NCBI RefSeq assembly: GCF_029873635.1
Contig: NC_080423.1
Span: forward strand, 98,390,397-98,454,396
Length of the DNA: 64,000 nt
Source of the DNA: Malania oleifera
Taxonomy: Eukaryota; Streptophyta; Magnoliopsida; Santalales; Ximeniaceae
Reading direction: 5' to 3'
The notes under the pieces were generated by a model. The model had not been told where the DNA came from and searched no databases. It was given only the letters and a program-made list of their open reading frames with translations. The translations under genes and the position numbers were made by a program. Positions 36,301 to 48,957 of the stretch are shown piece after piece (within the stretch, counting starts at the first letter, position 1; each line of letters begins with the position of its first letter).

Positions 36301-39300
36301 GAAACTTTTGAAGTTACAGTTGGAACTTTCTCAATTAAATCTTTTTAAGAAAGGGATTTGGTCAAAGATGGCAATCTTGGATGAAAGGATGTTTACCTAA
36401 TGCTTCTTTCTCTATTATTATTAATGGAGAGCCTTAATCTTGGTTCAGGGCTTTGAGGGCGGGGGTTAGGCGAGGAGATTCTATTTCTCCTTTTATGTAT
36501 GTTCTTGTGGTAGATGTTTTGAGTATATTGGTTTTTAGAGCTGTGGATAGAGGTTCTGTGAGAGAGATTGGGGTGGGAAGTATGCAGGTTCTAGTTTCTC
36601 ATTTTCAGTTTGCTGATGATACTATTTTCTTTGATCATTGGGAGTCTCTTGTAAATGTGCTTACTATTTTACAACTGTTTGAGAGGGTCTTTGGTTTAAA
36701 AATAAATTTGGGGAAGAGTGGGTTAGCTTGTATTAATTTGGATATTTCTAGATCTTTGGAGTTGTCCTCTTTAGTTGGGTGTGTTATTCTTTATTGGCTT
36801 CTGAGTTATATAGGTATGCTTGTTGGTGGTAATCCTAGATTGCTTGGGTTTTGGGATCTTGTGGCAGAGAAGGTGTCTACGATGTTGGATGGGTGGAAGG
36901 GTGCTTTGTTTTCTTAGATGCGTGTATTAATCTCATTCAAGCTTGCCTTGCTAGTATTCCTCTTCATTTCTTGTCTATCTTCAGAGTACCTATGAGGGTA
37001 GCCAATAGTATTGAGAAGATCATGAGAGATTTTATTTGGTCTGGAGTGGGGGAGAATAAAGATCATTCAGTTAGTTGGGAGGGGTCTATAGTTCTAAAAA
37101 GGAGGGGGTTTGGGTCTTGGTAAGTTGGTTTCGAAGACCATTGCTTTAATGGTAAATGGTTGTGGTGATTTCCCTTAGAAGAGTCTTCCCTTTGACACAA
37201 AGATATTAAGAATAAATTTGGTTTGCAAGATGATGAGTGGGATGCTAATTTGGGTTTGAGAAGTTCTTGTGATAGTCCTTGGAAGGGTTTTTCACAGTTA
37301 TATCTTCTTTTTATTTTGTGCACAATATTGTGGTAAATGGGTTCCGTGTTTGCCTATGGGAAGACATTTGGGCGGGGGGTTCTTTGCTTTGTTCATTAGA
37401 TTGTCCTCTTTGCAAAATGAATCAATTTCTTCTTTCTTTATTTCTAACAGGGCTGGTTTATATTGGGATTTCCATTTTCATAGGGATCTTAATGATAGGG
37501 AGGTTTTGGAGTTTGCTTCATCATTAAGTTTGTTGGATGGTAGGTTCCTTTCACAAAGCAGAGACCATGGCTCTTGGATTCTTGATTCTTCTGGTGAAAG
37601 TTTTGTTGGCTATCCATTTTTCAGGATTTTGAAGGGGTAAGGATGCTTCGGCCTTGTGGATATGTGGAATTTTTGTAGCTTTGTGGGGGATAGGGTTGGA
37701 ATGGAATGCTCATATTTTTGTGGGGAAGAAGATGTTTTCGGCTATGCTTTGGGATAGGATTTAGTATTTGGCGTCTTTGTGGGTTTTTGCTACTGGGTGC
37801 TCTAAAAAATTTTCATTTCTGATTTACAACGTGATTGGTTAACTGTGCTGTTTTGATTTATTTTGATTTTGTTTTGTATCTTTTAAGGAGGATTATTTAT
37901 GCCCCTTGTTGCACTTCTTTTTATTCTTCTTAATAAAATTTTTGTTTAAAAATAATTTGTGTAGCTCTAAATTTTGTGAGGGAGGAATGCTGGGAAACTA
38001 GATGTACATGTCATTATCATAAAAAGAAGTGAGGAGATCATTATGTTAAAGCTTGATATACATTATTGGCACACAACCTAATAGCTTAAGCTTTTAGGTA
38101 AAGTGGTTTTATGGTATCAGTTGGTTACCAGGTGGTCTTGGGTTCCAGTCTCATTGCCCATGTTTAAATAAAAAATTGTTGTATTCCTTGCCTAACACTT
38201 TTTTTTTTTGTAAAAGAGGGCGGCACCTCCTAACTTTATTAGAAAACCCCTCACTTATGGCGGAGGAAAACCATGGTTACAATTTTGAGACTTTGGGACA
38301 ACAAAAGCAAATTCCAAGACCCTAAAACTAACTTAACCAACATAAACCAAACCAAAATACCAAACACCAGCAACCAAAAAAAACTAAGAAACTAAACCAC
38401 TAAAAGTGTAATAACACAAAATATCATGAGCGCAAAGAAGGAAAACCTAACAAGTCCAATCGAATCATTCCCCTAACTTGCTGAGGAAGATCATCTTGGC
38501 TACTATATGATCGAGAAACACCAGATTCACCCTGTTTGGCAAAGAAATCTGTACTTTTATTCGCCTCCCTGTAAACATGTTCCACTTTGAACTGTATGCC
38601 TCTCAATGCTAGCATAAGTTCTTCCCACAAATCCCATAAGTTCCAAATCGAGCACTTCCCAGAATTTATCCACTGAACCAACAAAGTAGAGTCACATGCA
38701 ATCTCCACTTGATCAAATCCGAGATCTTTGCACAGATTAATCCCTAACATAATTGCCTTCAATTCAGCCGAAAAAACTGCTTTAAGTAAACCTTTTTCAT
38801 CTCTTATCACGCCTCCACCACCATAATTTCCTGGGTTACCTCTACAGCTCCCATCCACATTCAATTTAACTCAACCTATCTCAGGTTTACACCATCTGAT
38901 TACACGAGGAAGACGAACCCCCACATTTTTTACTTGAATATTCAAAGCACGAAGGACTGTAATATCCGTGCAAGAAGCAGGTGCACATTTATTTAACTTG
39001 TCTGAAATGGATCTCAGCCAATATTTAATATCCAGCCACACAGTTTTCACCGAATCATGAATTGATTCCATCCTGACTCTACATCGACGAGTCCAGAGTC
39101 TCCAGATGATGAGACTAGGTATAAGACCTACCAAAATGCCTAACTGTGAGGCCCGTCTTGCACAACTAAACTAGACATTAACTCTGCCTTTCCAAGTACT
39201 CGTTGCCATACAACTAACACCCAGCACCACTACTGCTTTTTTCCATACCTCATGAGCAAAAGATCCGGTGCAAAACACATGGTCTAGAGATTTAATCTTG

Positions 39301-42300
39301 GCATTTGAACAACAATCACATCGAGAGGCCATCTGGACACCTACTTCTTTAATACGAGTATCAACCGGAAGACAAGCAAACCAAGACTTCCATATACAAA
39401 TTGACGCCCTTTTTGGCAACATAGGATGCCAGATCCATTTTGCAACTGAGAATTCCTCTTTATGCTCCCTTATAATTTCCCAAGCACTTGCCATGGTGAA
39501 TTTCCCATCTGTTGAAGGTTCCCAAATTACTGTATTTGGACCCTCCTTGCAAGAAATAGCAAAGTTCATTACTTCCTCAGCCTGATCTTCACCCAACAGA
39601 TCCACTAATAAATCAACATTCCACCCATCTCTATCCCAACAATCTTGAGTTCGAAGCTTATGGTTACTGATTTCCCGAACCTTAGCACAAAGGGGGCCGG
39701 AGGCTAACCAACGATCAAATCAGAAAGAAGCCGACCCTTCTTTAATTTGAACACGGACATGCTCTAAAACTTTAGGAATCACACGAACAATCGATCTCCA
39801 AAATCTGGTTCCTTTCTCTAGTTTCATTTCTCTCAAGGGGTGTTTCTTATACAAATACTTGGCTTTAAAGAATTGAGTCCACAGATTATCCATCGTTAGC
39901 AATCTCCACACAAACTTCATATGCACTGATTTTTTTACCTCCTCCAAATCCCTAACACCCAAATCACCCTCACAAACAGGCTTACATATATTAGACTAGG
40001 AACACCAATTCCTTTTCCTTTTGTCATCTACTCCATTCCAAAAAAATTTCGATAACATAGAATTTATCTTTTTGAAGATAGTAGTAGGAATGTCTAATAC
40101 TGCCAATTGATGAACCACCATTGATGATAATACATGCTTAATTAAAATTAGGCTGCCTCCTTGAAATAAAAGCTTAAATTTCCAACCCGCTATCTTTTTC
40201 CTTAACTTATCAACTAGGGGCTCTAAAATACGGGCCGTAAGACGACCCGATACCAAAGAAACACCCAAATATGTAGCAGGAAAATCTCCTTCCGCAAAGC
40301 CAGTCGTCCTTAACAGAGATCTCTTCCGAGCAAAAGCAATTCTCTTTGACAAAAAAATATTTGACTTTTCTTATTTATCAATTGACCAGACCAATCCTCA
40401 TACTTCTTCAAAGTCTTAATGAGCATTCGAATGGAATTTCTCTTACCATTGGCAAAAATAAGAATGGTATTTTTAGGGCTATGAAATCATGTATGAAATA
40501 GCAATGCTATGCACTCCATCAGGAGGAAGAATATGAAGAATATTGTTAAGCGATGTGAATTTGAAAATGTTATTTTAAGGAGTGCCGCAGGGCAACATAT
40601 AAATTAGGAAAATGAACATGCCAAAAGGCGATTGTATAAATTAATGAAAGGCCCAATTTGATTGCATAGCTAATATTCTGTCTGCTTCTAACCAGATAAT
40701 AGAGTATTGAAGGTTTTTAGTTTATCTGAAAATCTGCACAACTCACAACCACCTCATTGGAGCTATGCTTTTAACAACCAATTATTAATGAGTAGGCCTA
40801 TTCTTCTTTTCAATTTTTCTTTTTAAAATTTATGTGGCTAAGAGTTTTTTTTCCCACTTTATTTTTTTTCCCATCTAGAGCAGAGAATTCCCTAAAACTT
40901 TTCCAGCATGTTAGGGTTCTTGATTGGGATCTTGAACACAAAAGGTAGCAAATTGGAACATTCTAAGAGCAGATTCAATGAGAGTGACCCTGGCATCTTA
41001 AACTAGGGAATTTTTATCTCACATGTTAGAGGGGAGAAAAGTGGGATACTGAATATTGCTGCCTTTTTACTCATTGTAGATGTTTAACTGTATATTTTGA
41101 TCATTTAAGCAACTTCAACTTTGCTTTATTTCTGCTCATCTTTTTATCCAAGTCCATGGTTCAAAAACTTGAAGAATCGACTTGAAATCTGGTTGAATAG
41201 ATTAGCTTGATAACTTGATTTAGATAAGGAACCTTGACTTAGTATTTATCATCCCGTGACAGTCAAAATTAAATAAAAGAAAAATCCTTCTTTCATTTGC
41301 ACTTTTTTTCCTTTTTTCCTTTTTTTAAATGAGCTCTTTCTCTCTCAAAAATAAAAGAAATACAAAAAAATAAAAATAAATAAAGTAAAAAAATAAAAAA
41401 CTGAAAGTTACTGAATTTCCGTCGACATACACTCTTATAGAATATTAGGTAATGGTTTAGCTTGAAGGTTGTACTTCACCTTGGAAAGTAAAATTAAGGT
41501 AAGTTAGAGAACATGTTCTCTATGGTTAGAAGTACAGAACCACAAAACAATATTATTGTTTTTTATCTAAGATAAATGACTTCAAGGGAGAGAAAAAAAG
41601 GTGGGGGGGGGGGGGGGAGGTTAACAAAAAGAAATGCAAACAAAGGAGAATGTTATGAATGCAAGTGCTACGGTATTCTTCCTCTTCTTCTCCTCCTCCT
41701 CTTCAATTGCTGCCTTGTAATGCCTTTTGGGTGGTATTTTTCTGAATGAAAACCCATTTGCAGACTTTTTTTTCATGGTTTGAATCAATGAAGATTTTAT
41801 GTAGTTGTGAAATTATCCATCTTGAAACCGTTTATTATTTCATTATGAACACGCAACTGCACCATTGAATGCTAGGTATGAGGTACCTTGGTATGTGCAT
41901 ATGAGTGGCTGGAAAGGTCTACCGGTATGTGACCTACTGGATATTAAGTGTGGGAATGCAACATGATGTCTTTTTACCTCCATTTCTATTGTTTGCTTCA
42001 AGAAAATGGAAATATATTGTCTTCGGATGCTAAGATGTTGGCCGTGGATTTTTCTAGCATTGAGTTGTCTTGATTGATCTATAATTTGGATAGCCTAACC
42101 AAACAATTGTTAGATAATTTCTAGAAAGGGGATTATTGTCTGTTTTTGTTCTCCTTTTGATCTAGATTGTCAGACCACCTTCATTAATTTCTGTATTTCA
42201 GGTGGCAGAAACTAGAAGACAAGTAGCAATTCTTGAATCGTATCTAGAACAGAGAGGAGTAGCTGTCCCAGAAGGATTCTTGTCGTGTAGAGTTGTACTT

Positions 42301-45300
42301 CCTAATCCAAAATTCCAGTATGCATAAGATATTCATTGGGTTGTGTTTATTGTGAGTTATTCTTTATTTGACTGAAATGGAGGGCATCAATTCCCCTGTT
42401 TGCCCTGAACATTTGTCGGTTGATAGACATACATTGTGTGTTTGGAACTTCTGCTCTGTACTTTATAATTAATTCATTTTATTAGTTAGTAATATTTAGA
42501 CCAAGAAAGTTTTGTCTGCACGGTTTGAATCATGCTTTATTGATTAAAATGTAGTTTGATTTTTCATTGCAGCACTGAGTGCACTAGGCTCCCACCTCAA
42601 ATCAAGGATCTGCAGTGGATATGACTTATGAGTCCTTATGACATGAAAACTAGGAAAATTATGCTTATGTGCATAGTTTACTGGTGGGCCTACAATGATT
42701 AGTTCTAATTGTTTTTGCTCTGTGCAATTAGAAAAACATTAACTTTGGGGCATTTTACTAGAACTTGTTTCTATATGACAAGGATTAAAAGTGCCCATCA
42801 TAGAGACCTCAATATAATATATATTGAGATGTCCTTAGAGATAAGCAATTATTGTTGGTGTTGGGCTTAAGCCTGTAGTCCAATTGCTCATACTGTGGGT
42901 GTGGTGTTATGGTGTGTTTACATTTATCATATTTTTGAAAAATTTTAATGCATGGTTCCTAGTCTCTTGACATTACATTATGAGGAAAGGCCAAATTAGG
43001 GACTACTTAAGCTCTAGACATTGCAACATTATTGTTCAAAATTCTAATTGTGCGTATGTCCCACATTGGAAAAATATAGTGGAGTATGGGTGCTTATGTA
43101 CATGATTGTGCCCAAGACCCAAAAAGCTTAAACTTTTGGGTCAAGTTTGGTGCACACTCATGTATATTAAATTTGGCCATAAGGACTCCCTCGTCCTAGC
43201 AAGTGGTATTGGAGTTGACGGTTTGAATGGACTTGAGTGTTCATGCATTTGTTCCTGCGGATGTTGATCTCGTAGAAGAGGAATGGTGGATCTTACGGAT
43301 GCTAATCCTATAGACGAGTGGACTCTCATGGTTTATGGCCTCTCTTATGGTTGAGTAATGACTCCTAGTTGGCTGCATCACGAGTAATGATTTTCCTTCA
43401 AAGGGGAGTGGTTGGAACACACAAGTGAGCAGGAGACTATTGAAAATTCCACTTGTGAGTTTGTCCCACATTGGAAAATATAGTAAAGGATGAATGCTTA
43501 CTTGCATAGTTGGGCTCAAGACTTAAAAGGCTTAAGCTTTTGGGCAGGTTGGTCCTCACTTTGGTGCTTACTCATGTATATCAAGCCCTCCCCCTTGAAT
43601 GGAAGCCATTCTTGATCACTCCATACCATGCAATCAACAAGGAGCCATTACTCAACCATGGGAGAGGTCACGAAATCATGGGAGTCAGTAATCTATGGGA
43701 TTAGCATCCATAGGATGCACCACTCATCTTCTACGGGATTAACATTAGAAGGAACACATGCATGAACACTCGAACCCAATTCGAAACGTTAGGTTTGATA
43801 CTACTTTTGAGGGCTGGGGAAGTCCTTATAGGTGGGCTTGATATGGATGGATGAGAACTATAGGTGGGCTTGATATGGATGGATGAGCACTATCTCAATC
43901 CAAATGCTTAAGTCATTAGATCTTGGGCCCAACCATGCATATAAGCACCCATCCTCAGCTTAACTTTTTTCAATGTGGGGCATACTCACAAATAGTTGTC
44001 GCACCCCTCCTTTGCTTAACTTTTTCAATGTGGGACAAACTTGCAAGGGGAATTCTTAACAATTAAACAACTAATAGTTGACTAGTGTGATGTGTAAGTT
44101 GTACTTCTTTTAAGATGTGCATAAAAGTGTTTCATAATTTTTAAAAATTAACATATAAATAATTTGTCTTTTCCTTTGAGTATCCCATTTCAAAAAGTTT
44201 TGATTTAGTTCCCAAGCTTTAGTCTGGGGTTGATTAACTAATAAAAAAAGGGAAATAGAATAAAACAAATAACTGAAAGAGAAATAAAATATTGCAGTGA
44301 TGCTTCTACGTATCAATAAGTGGGCCTTGAGCTGACCTATTTTGCAAATTCTTTTCAATAGAATGGGCTTCAACTTTTGTTGCCTGTTTTTATAGCCCCA
44401 CAGCATTTTGCTGGTATTGTTGTGTTTCCTTGACTGGTAATACAGATTGATCATCTGGCCTCTGGCAATCCGTGCTTGACCAAAGCAAGCTGTAAAAGGT
44501 CATCCAAAGCAATGCTATAAAAAAAGGTTCCCCAAAATAAAATCATTTCAGCTGCAGCACCTTCGCAAAGTTTAAATTGTGAATTTACCTGATTCTTTCT
44601 ACTAATTAAATGCTTGTAGATGGATTGACTTTGGAGTGCCTACAAGCATTAGAAAAAATATTTCTCAACTTAACGGAAAGAATTGATTTACTAAAAGACT
44701 AAAGAGGGTACAGTTATTAATGTTTACTGCTTCAATTTGCTATATGTAACAATCACTGTACCAAACTGTTGGAAGAAGATCCACGCCAATATCCACTTGA
44801 TGGTCTCTGCTACTCATACATGATAATGCTCACTAACACCTAGCTTTCACCTTTTTTTAATCAAATTTGAGTTCCATCTAATAACAATTAGACCCCAATT
44901 AGTGTTTTCAAAGTTTTACTTTCATTTGAGATTGTTAGATACTTTTGATTGTGTTGATTGAAAAGCATGTGAGAGATCAGGCTGAAGAGCTCATCATGAT
45001 CCCCCATTGGGTGTGAAATATGGTGACCTTGGTCATACAAAGATGGTTTAGGCTTCAACTTTCTATTTCAATGATGGAGAGACATTTGTTAATGACCTCA
45101 TGTGGCCCTACAGAAAAAGAGACCACATTTGGTTACACCCTGGTTTTATTGGAGCATTAGCGTGCATGTGTGTGCGTGACACTGTCCAAGGAGAAAAAAT
45201 GATAATAATTGACTTGTATGATTCATGTATAAGCGAAGCTCAATAGGTGGGTAGTCCGAAGGGAAAAAATAAAAATAATTGACTTTTATGATGCTTGAAT

Positions 45301-48007
45301 AACCCAAGCTCAAATAGTTGGGATAAAGGCATAGTTGTTGTTATATGCTGCTTGGATAGTTTTCTTCAGTGGGCCAATACATGCATTGCATGCAGATTTC
45401 CATTGTCACAATTTTTCTCTTAGTGGCAAATTTTGCCAAATTGCCAATGATGTGACACTGGTGCCTAGATGGACAAGTGTAAATGCCTCTAGAGGTTTTG
45501 TTTGAAGAAAGGGGACAAAGGCTTCTTGGGCCATTGGTCTATTATCTCAGACTTAGGTTTGCTTGAGTTCTATTTTCATTTTGTTTTGTGGTTTATTTTA
45601 GAAATAATGCATCTTTAGGGACTTACTAGTAATGGGGTTTATTTTTAACTTTCCCTTATAAATGATGCTGGTTGTATTAAGGTTAACTAGGGTGCATTAT
45701 TGAATTGAAGTGATTAAGGATCCCTTTGTTATTGTGGTTGAGGTTGCAGCTCGCAATGGTAGCGGTTGCAGCTCGCAACGGTAGCTGTTACATTTGGCAA
45801 TTGCTGTCGAGACTGCATTTATGGTTGCTGTTATGATAGGAGGTTGTGGTTGAAAAAAGCTAAAAACAGTTGAGTGTTTGCCAATAGTTAATTTTTGGAA
45901 TTTATTAGCTTCTAGCCTTCTAACAAATGCCAATCGCAAAAGTCAAATCATTACGAAATGCTTAGAAAAAACGCAAGTTAGGTTGTCTTTGGGACCATGG
46001 ATTTAAAGTCCTCAAATTTTGATTTATATGGATTTAGTCAAAATTGAGTATAACTATATATTGCAGTTTATCCTAATCCACTCAAATCTAAATCCAATGT
46101 CCAACCTCCAAGCTCTCAAATATGGGGTTAGTGTTGCTATGCTGAATACAATCTCCAAATTCTGTTCAAACCACTAAACTAAACAGACAGTACAGCTTCT
46201 TTTGGTGTCCCATTGGTTCCCTTGCTCTCTACTCTTTCTCCTTGGCAGATTGCACAAGACCAATTGGTTTCAAAGCTAAAAATTTACTTATTATCAATCA
46301 GCTGATGCTTAGAGTGTCTTGCAGACAGAAGAAATGAGGAAAATAATTTTCCCACCAGAGTCTTGTTTGGAATGGGAAGGTTTCATATTGAATTTAGCAT
46401 TGAGTTGACTAATAATGCTTTATAGGCAAACTATAGCTTGATGAAACAAAGTTATCTGCTTTTTTTTTTTGGCTTATATTATAAATCATTTTTTTATGCT
46501 AACAGTTAACTTGGTGTTTGGGTTTGCATTTGTGTGTGCACGTTTGCTGCTAGAAGTTAACCTTATATTTAGGTTTGTGAGTTAGAAAAACTTACATTTG
46601 GTTGGGTTTTATTTTTGTAGAACCATTTGTGAGTTCCCATCTGAGGTAATTACCTATGAGCAATGGACACAGCTCAAACCAGAACCAAAAAATATGTTTT
46701 CTGGTTGGATTAAAGGCGCTTTTCGTGGTGGAAAGAAGGAGATGCAGGAATCAATACATCAGCAGCTTAATTTTGTTCTCAGCACGGCTCCAATGTGGGA
46801 TAGGTTTGTTGCAAACTGTATGCTAAGTGTTGTTTATATTATTCACGAAGTCATATAATCTTCTTCGAGGTTTTTTTTTTTTTTTTTTTTTTAATTTTTA
46901 ATTTTTTAAATTTTGAGTGAAATGTCGATTATATTGGTTAGTTTTGTGACATCATAGTGGGACTTAAGGCTTGGTTTTGTTGTTGTTTTGTGACATCCTG
47001 AATTCTGAAGCTTCACCATTTAAGGTCTGTTGCAGTGGAAATTAGCCATTAGCTTTATTTTGTTAAAATATTTATTTTGATATTTCTAGATGATAATCAT
47101 TGATGCTAAGCCACTAGAGTGTTTAATGAAATTAGTTTTGGAAAAAAAAACTCAGGATATTAGCTGATAGACTTCATGAAGACAGAATTAAAGAATATTA
47201 AGGACTAAATTTCATCTCACAATAAATTGGTCAGTGGTTGTATTTGAAAGAGATGCTGCTAGTATTCTAAATTGCATTCTAGGCAAGAGGATTACGTTTG
47301 GATGACAAAATGATTGTAGCAGTATTCTCCCAATCTTGAATTATTTGTTACTGATTAGGTTCATGTTTCTGTCTTATGCTAAAGAGGGTGGTCGGTACCT
47401 GGAAAAATTGGTTAGCAGTCACGATATGTAATTGTAATTCAAGTGAATGTCCTTTTTGTGGGTATTGTAGTGACTGGTTCAAACAGTTATTATAGTTTTG
47501 TCTTATATATCACAAATGGTGTTTTTGGTCTGTGAAATAAAATTGTGATTCACCCAAAAACTATGGTTATAACATACAACCATTTTAAAACTATTGTTGC
47601 GAGGATGATTTGGTAAGGTATACTTTTGAGTTTTTATGTATTCACCCCCCCCCCCCCCCACCCTTTATTTTTTTTGGTGTGGGTGTGGGAAAGATAACAT
47701 ATTATTAAATGTCTATAACATTGTTATGTTTGTCACCTTGAATTCTGTTCACTATTCCTTTTTCTTATGGTCGATTGTTTGTGTTTTATGAAAATTAAAT
47801 TGAGTATTTTCTTAATTTCTGTGAAGGTTGGAACTCAAAGGTAATAAATACCTCCTTGGTGAATTTCTGGAATTTAAAGGGAAGCAAGAAGATATCCAGG
47901 CCTTGGGAAACATCAAGAGATCAAAAGTTAGCAGAGTTATCATTCAGAAGTTTAGCATGTTTGGATTAGGTTATTCCCCAATGATTATTGCACTTGATCA
48001 TATTTGA
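33193..48007 (+). CDS. NERD (nuclease-related) domain protein, membrane-anchored; 3' end uncertain
   Basis: Exons are 33193-33314, 33768-33869, 35964-36078, 42202-42317, 46621-46803 and 47827-48007, with GT-AG introns of about 0.45, 2.1, 6.1, 4.3 and 1.0 kb. Read to the TGA at 48005-48007 it encodes 272 residues. Residues 2-14 (WVEILCGLVIFRI) form a hydrophobic anchor followed by arginines. Residues 41-115 hold the NERD-like core, with QNIDMVVL (Asp68) and VVISVKN (Lys83). Later blocks YEQWTQLKPEPK, MFSGWIKGAFRGGKKEMQES, LNFVLSTAPMWDRLELKGNKYLLGEF (spanning exons 5-6) and KGKQEDIQAL match the plant family as I remember it. After SMFGL the frame departs from the family. A donor at GGATTAG|GTTATT with a further exon beyond the window, or lost, is more likely than a true stop. 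Biochemical role unknown. Confidence 0.8.
33768..33869 (+). CDS. NERD gene exon 2
   Basis: Acceptor TTTTGTAG|AATGG, donor AAAGG|GTATGC. 102 nt. Encodes MEKLYGGKVYAGLQIPD through IDMVVLTK. Confidence 0.88.
35150..35810 (-). mobile_element. LINE 3' fragment in NERD intron 2
   Basis: Minus-strand frames show the zinc-binding region downstream of LINE reverse transcriptases: IIWRVKIPSKIKAFICLVVL followed by HPFLHCSSAWNIWNKLSGL. About 0.65 kb, strongly decayed and 5' truncated, with several frame changes. No A tail or target duplication could be fixed. Confidence 0.65.
35964..36078 (+). CDS. NERD gene exon 3
   Basis: Acceptor TTCAACAG|GGAGG, donor GATCCT|GTAAGT. 115 nt. Encodes EAVVISVKNFCGFVSID through HPDP. 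Confidence 0.88.
36340..37950 (+). mobile_element. L1-type LINE, 5'-truncated, in NERD intron 3
   Basis: The translation gives reverse transcriptase pieces: GVRRGDSISPFMYVLVVD, then HFQFADDTIFF (the catalytic F-A-D-D) and GLKINLGKSGLAC (36453-36917). In another frame follow IPLHFLSIFRVP (36851-37123) and NGFRVCLWEDIWAGG (37340-37378). The 3' end has a LINE-type tail (ggaggattatttatgcccct, then cttaataaaatttttgttt) near 37885-37948. At least three frame breaks; dead copy, sense to the gene. Confidence 0.8.
38040..38197 (+). mobile_element. Possible SINE-like or terminal-repeat scrap
   Basis: It carries a good B-box-like GGTTCCAGTCTC near 38141 after agcttaagcttttagg and tggtatcag. This is a combination common in tRNA-derived or small LTR-type repeats of plants. 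No ends or duplications could be fixed. Confidence 0.3.
38198..40480 (-). mobile_element. LINE with C-terminal RNase H, 5'-truncated, in NERD intron 3
   Basis: The 3' end is marked by an A tail (T run at 38198-38208). Going upstream on the minus strand: an RNase H domain (LNVDGSCRGNPG, SAELKAIMLG, IACDSTLL, STDFFAKQ; 38424-38864), a zinc region (LPKRASICIWKSWFACLP, SRCDCCSNAKIKSLDHVFC), then the reverse transcriptase thumb (FPATYLGVSL, GGSLILIKHVLSSM). All pieces from 38424 to 40352 lie in one frame, interrupted by only four stops (38871, 39171, 39720, 39996), each at a position where the family has tryptophan. A one-base shift lies near 40365. The catalytic DD region is lost to 5' truncation. 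Confidence 0.9.
40490..42201. other. Remaining part of NERD intron 3
   Basis: No gene or element recognised. A G homopolymer of about 16 bases sits at 41603-41618. Confidence 0.5.
42202..42317 (+). CDS. NERD gene exon 4
   Basis: Acceptor GTATTTCAG|GTGGCA, donor TTCCA|GTATGC. 116 nt. Encodes VAETRRQVAILESYLEQRG and PEGFLSCRVVLPNPKF. Confidence 0.9.
43041..44060. repeat. Large foldback (inverted) repeat in NERD intron 4
   Basis: The left arm (about 43045-43430) pairs with the reverse complement of the right arm (about 43560-44035). Matching landmarks include tgtcccacattgg against ccaatgtgggaca, gggtgcttatgtacatg against catgcatataagcaccc, gtgttcatgcatttgttcct against its complement near 43760, and ggttgagtaatgactcc against gagccattactcaacc. 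A direct unit start (gtcccacattggaaaatata) also recurs at 43469. No coding or transposase sequence. It lies wholly inside intron 4, so the pre-mRNA could form a hairpin of several hundred base pairs. Confidence 0.75.
43827..43890. repeat. 32-bp perfect tandem duplication
   Basis: Two copies of taggtgggcttgatatggat plus the next twelve bases, within the right arm of the foldback. Confidence 0.85.
44061..46620. other. Rest of NERD intron 4
   Basis: No gene recognised. Near 45745-45790 ggttgcagctcgcaa is repeated with one change to the following bases. A minus-strand 80-residue frame across it shows no domain. Confidence 0.45.
46621..46803 (+). CDS. NERD gene exon 5
   Basis: Acceptor TTTTTGTAG|AACC, donor GATAG|GTTTGT. 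183 nt. Encodes FPSEVITYEQWTQLKPE through LSTAPMWD, the most conserved block. Confidence 0.92.
47827..48007 (+). CDS. NERD gene exon 6 (right edge uncertain)
   Basis: Acceptor CTGTGAAG|GTTGG. Encodes LELKGNKYLLGEFLEF onwards. The conserved part ends at SMFGL (about 47972); the remaining residues to the TGA look like intron read-through. Confidence 0.7.
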
Positions 48008-48957
48008 GGTTTGTGGTTAAATAATGAAAACATCCATACATTGAAGGAGCTTGAGAATAACCCCTGTTTTTAGGTTTGCTCAGCTGCCCAAAAGAATAAT
48101 AAGACTGGTGATTTCCTTTGAAAAAGAAATCTATTTATATTTTTTTTAAAAAAGAAACGATGTAGGTTGTGGCAAACCTAATAAATGCCCTTCTTGTATG
48201 GGTGTTTTTTTTTTTTCCTTTTTTTTTTTTGTAAGCAAAGTACTAAGATTGTGGACCATCTTGGCAACTATTGTTTGGTATGGTTTGTGCATCTTGGGTT
48301 GTCTTGGATTTCTTTTTTGATGTATATCTATTCACGACATGTTGTTTCCCCACTCCACTCACCATCCCTTCCCCCTCCCACTGAATGATTGACACACAAA
48401 AATATTAGGTGCTTTTTAATTTTTTCGTTTCATTTCTTTTCTTTCCCCTTTTTAGAAAGGGGAGGGGTTGAGAAGATAGTTTGATTGCCTCTTGTTAGCA
48501 GTTATTGGAATGTTCACTTAAAGGAAATGCTGGAGGTTTGAGGACGAGATTAGTATTGTAGAGTTGATTTGGGATGATGTGGGCACGTGATTGGAGCCTG
48601 ACAATGAACCAACTTCATTCTTCTTGGAATTGCGACCAACCAGCTTTAAAAGTGCATGTGGACACCTATACTAACTTATGCAAATAATTCCAAATATAAG
48701 TAAATAATGAAAAGCCTAAAGGTCTATGAGCTATAGATTTTGGTAAGGAGGCCAATTTATGGGTGGGGGAGGTGTTGTTAGCCACCTCATCACATCCCTA
48801 AGGAAGAAGGTGTTAGCCACCCCACCACGTCCCTAATTAATAATCCTTATCAACTTTTGCCTTTTTTTTTTTTTGAAAAATAAAATAATCTGTTTTACGG
48901 AATTGAAAGTCATGTATCTAAGTAATACTTCTACAAGACTCATAGGACAAGTTTATC
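48008..48957. other. No supported gene downstream of NERD exon 6
   Basis: Searched by eye for the conserved C-terminal exon of the NERD family (a LYAPRDYRSEG-like stretch) here and to the window end; it was not found. Otherwise T-rich sequence with homopolymers. Confidence 0.45.

Noticed and set aside
45697-45939. 80-residue minus frame in NERD intron 4
   Set aside because: Built from a short direct repeat (gttgcagctcgcaa); no domain and intronic.
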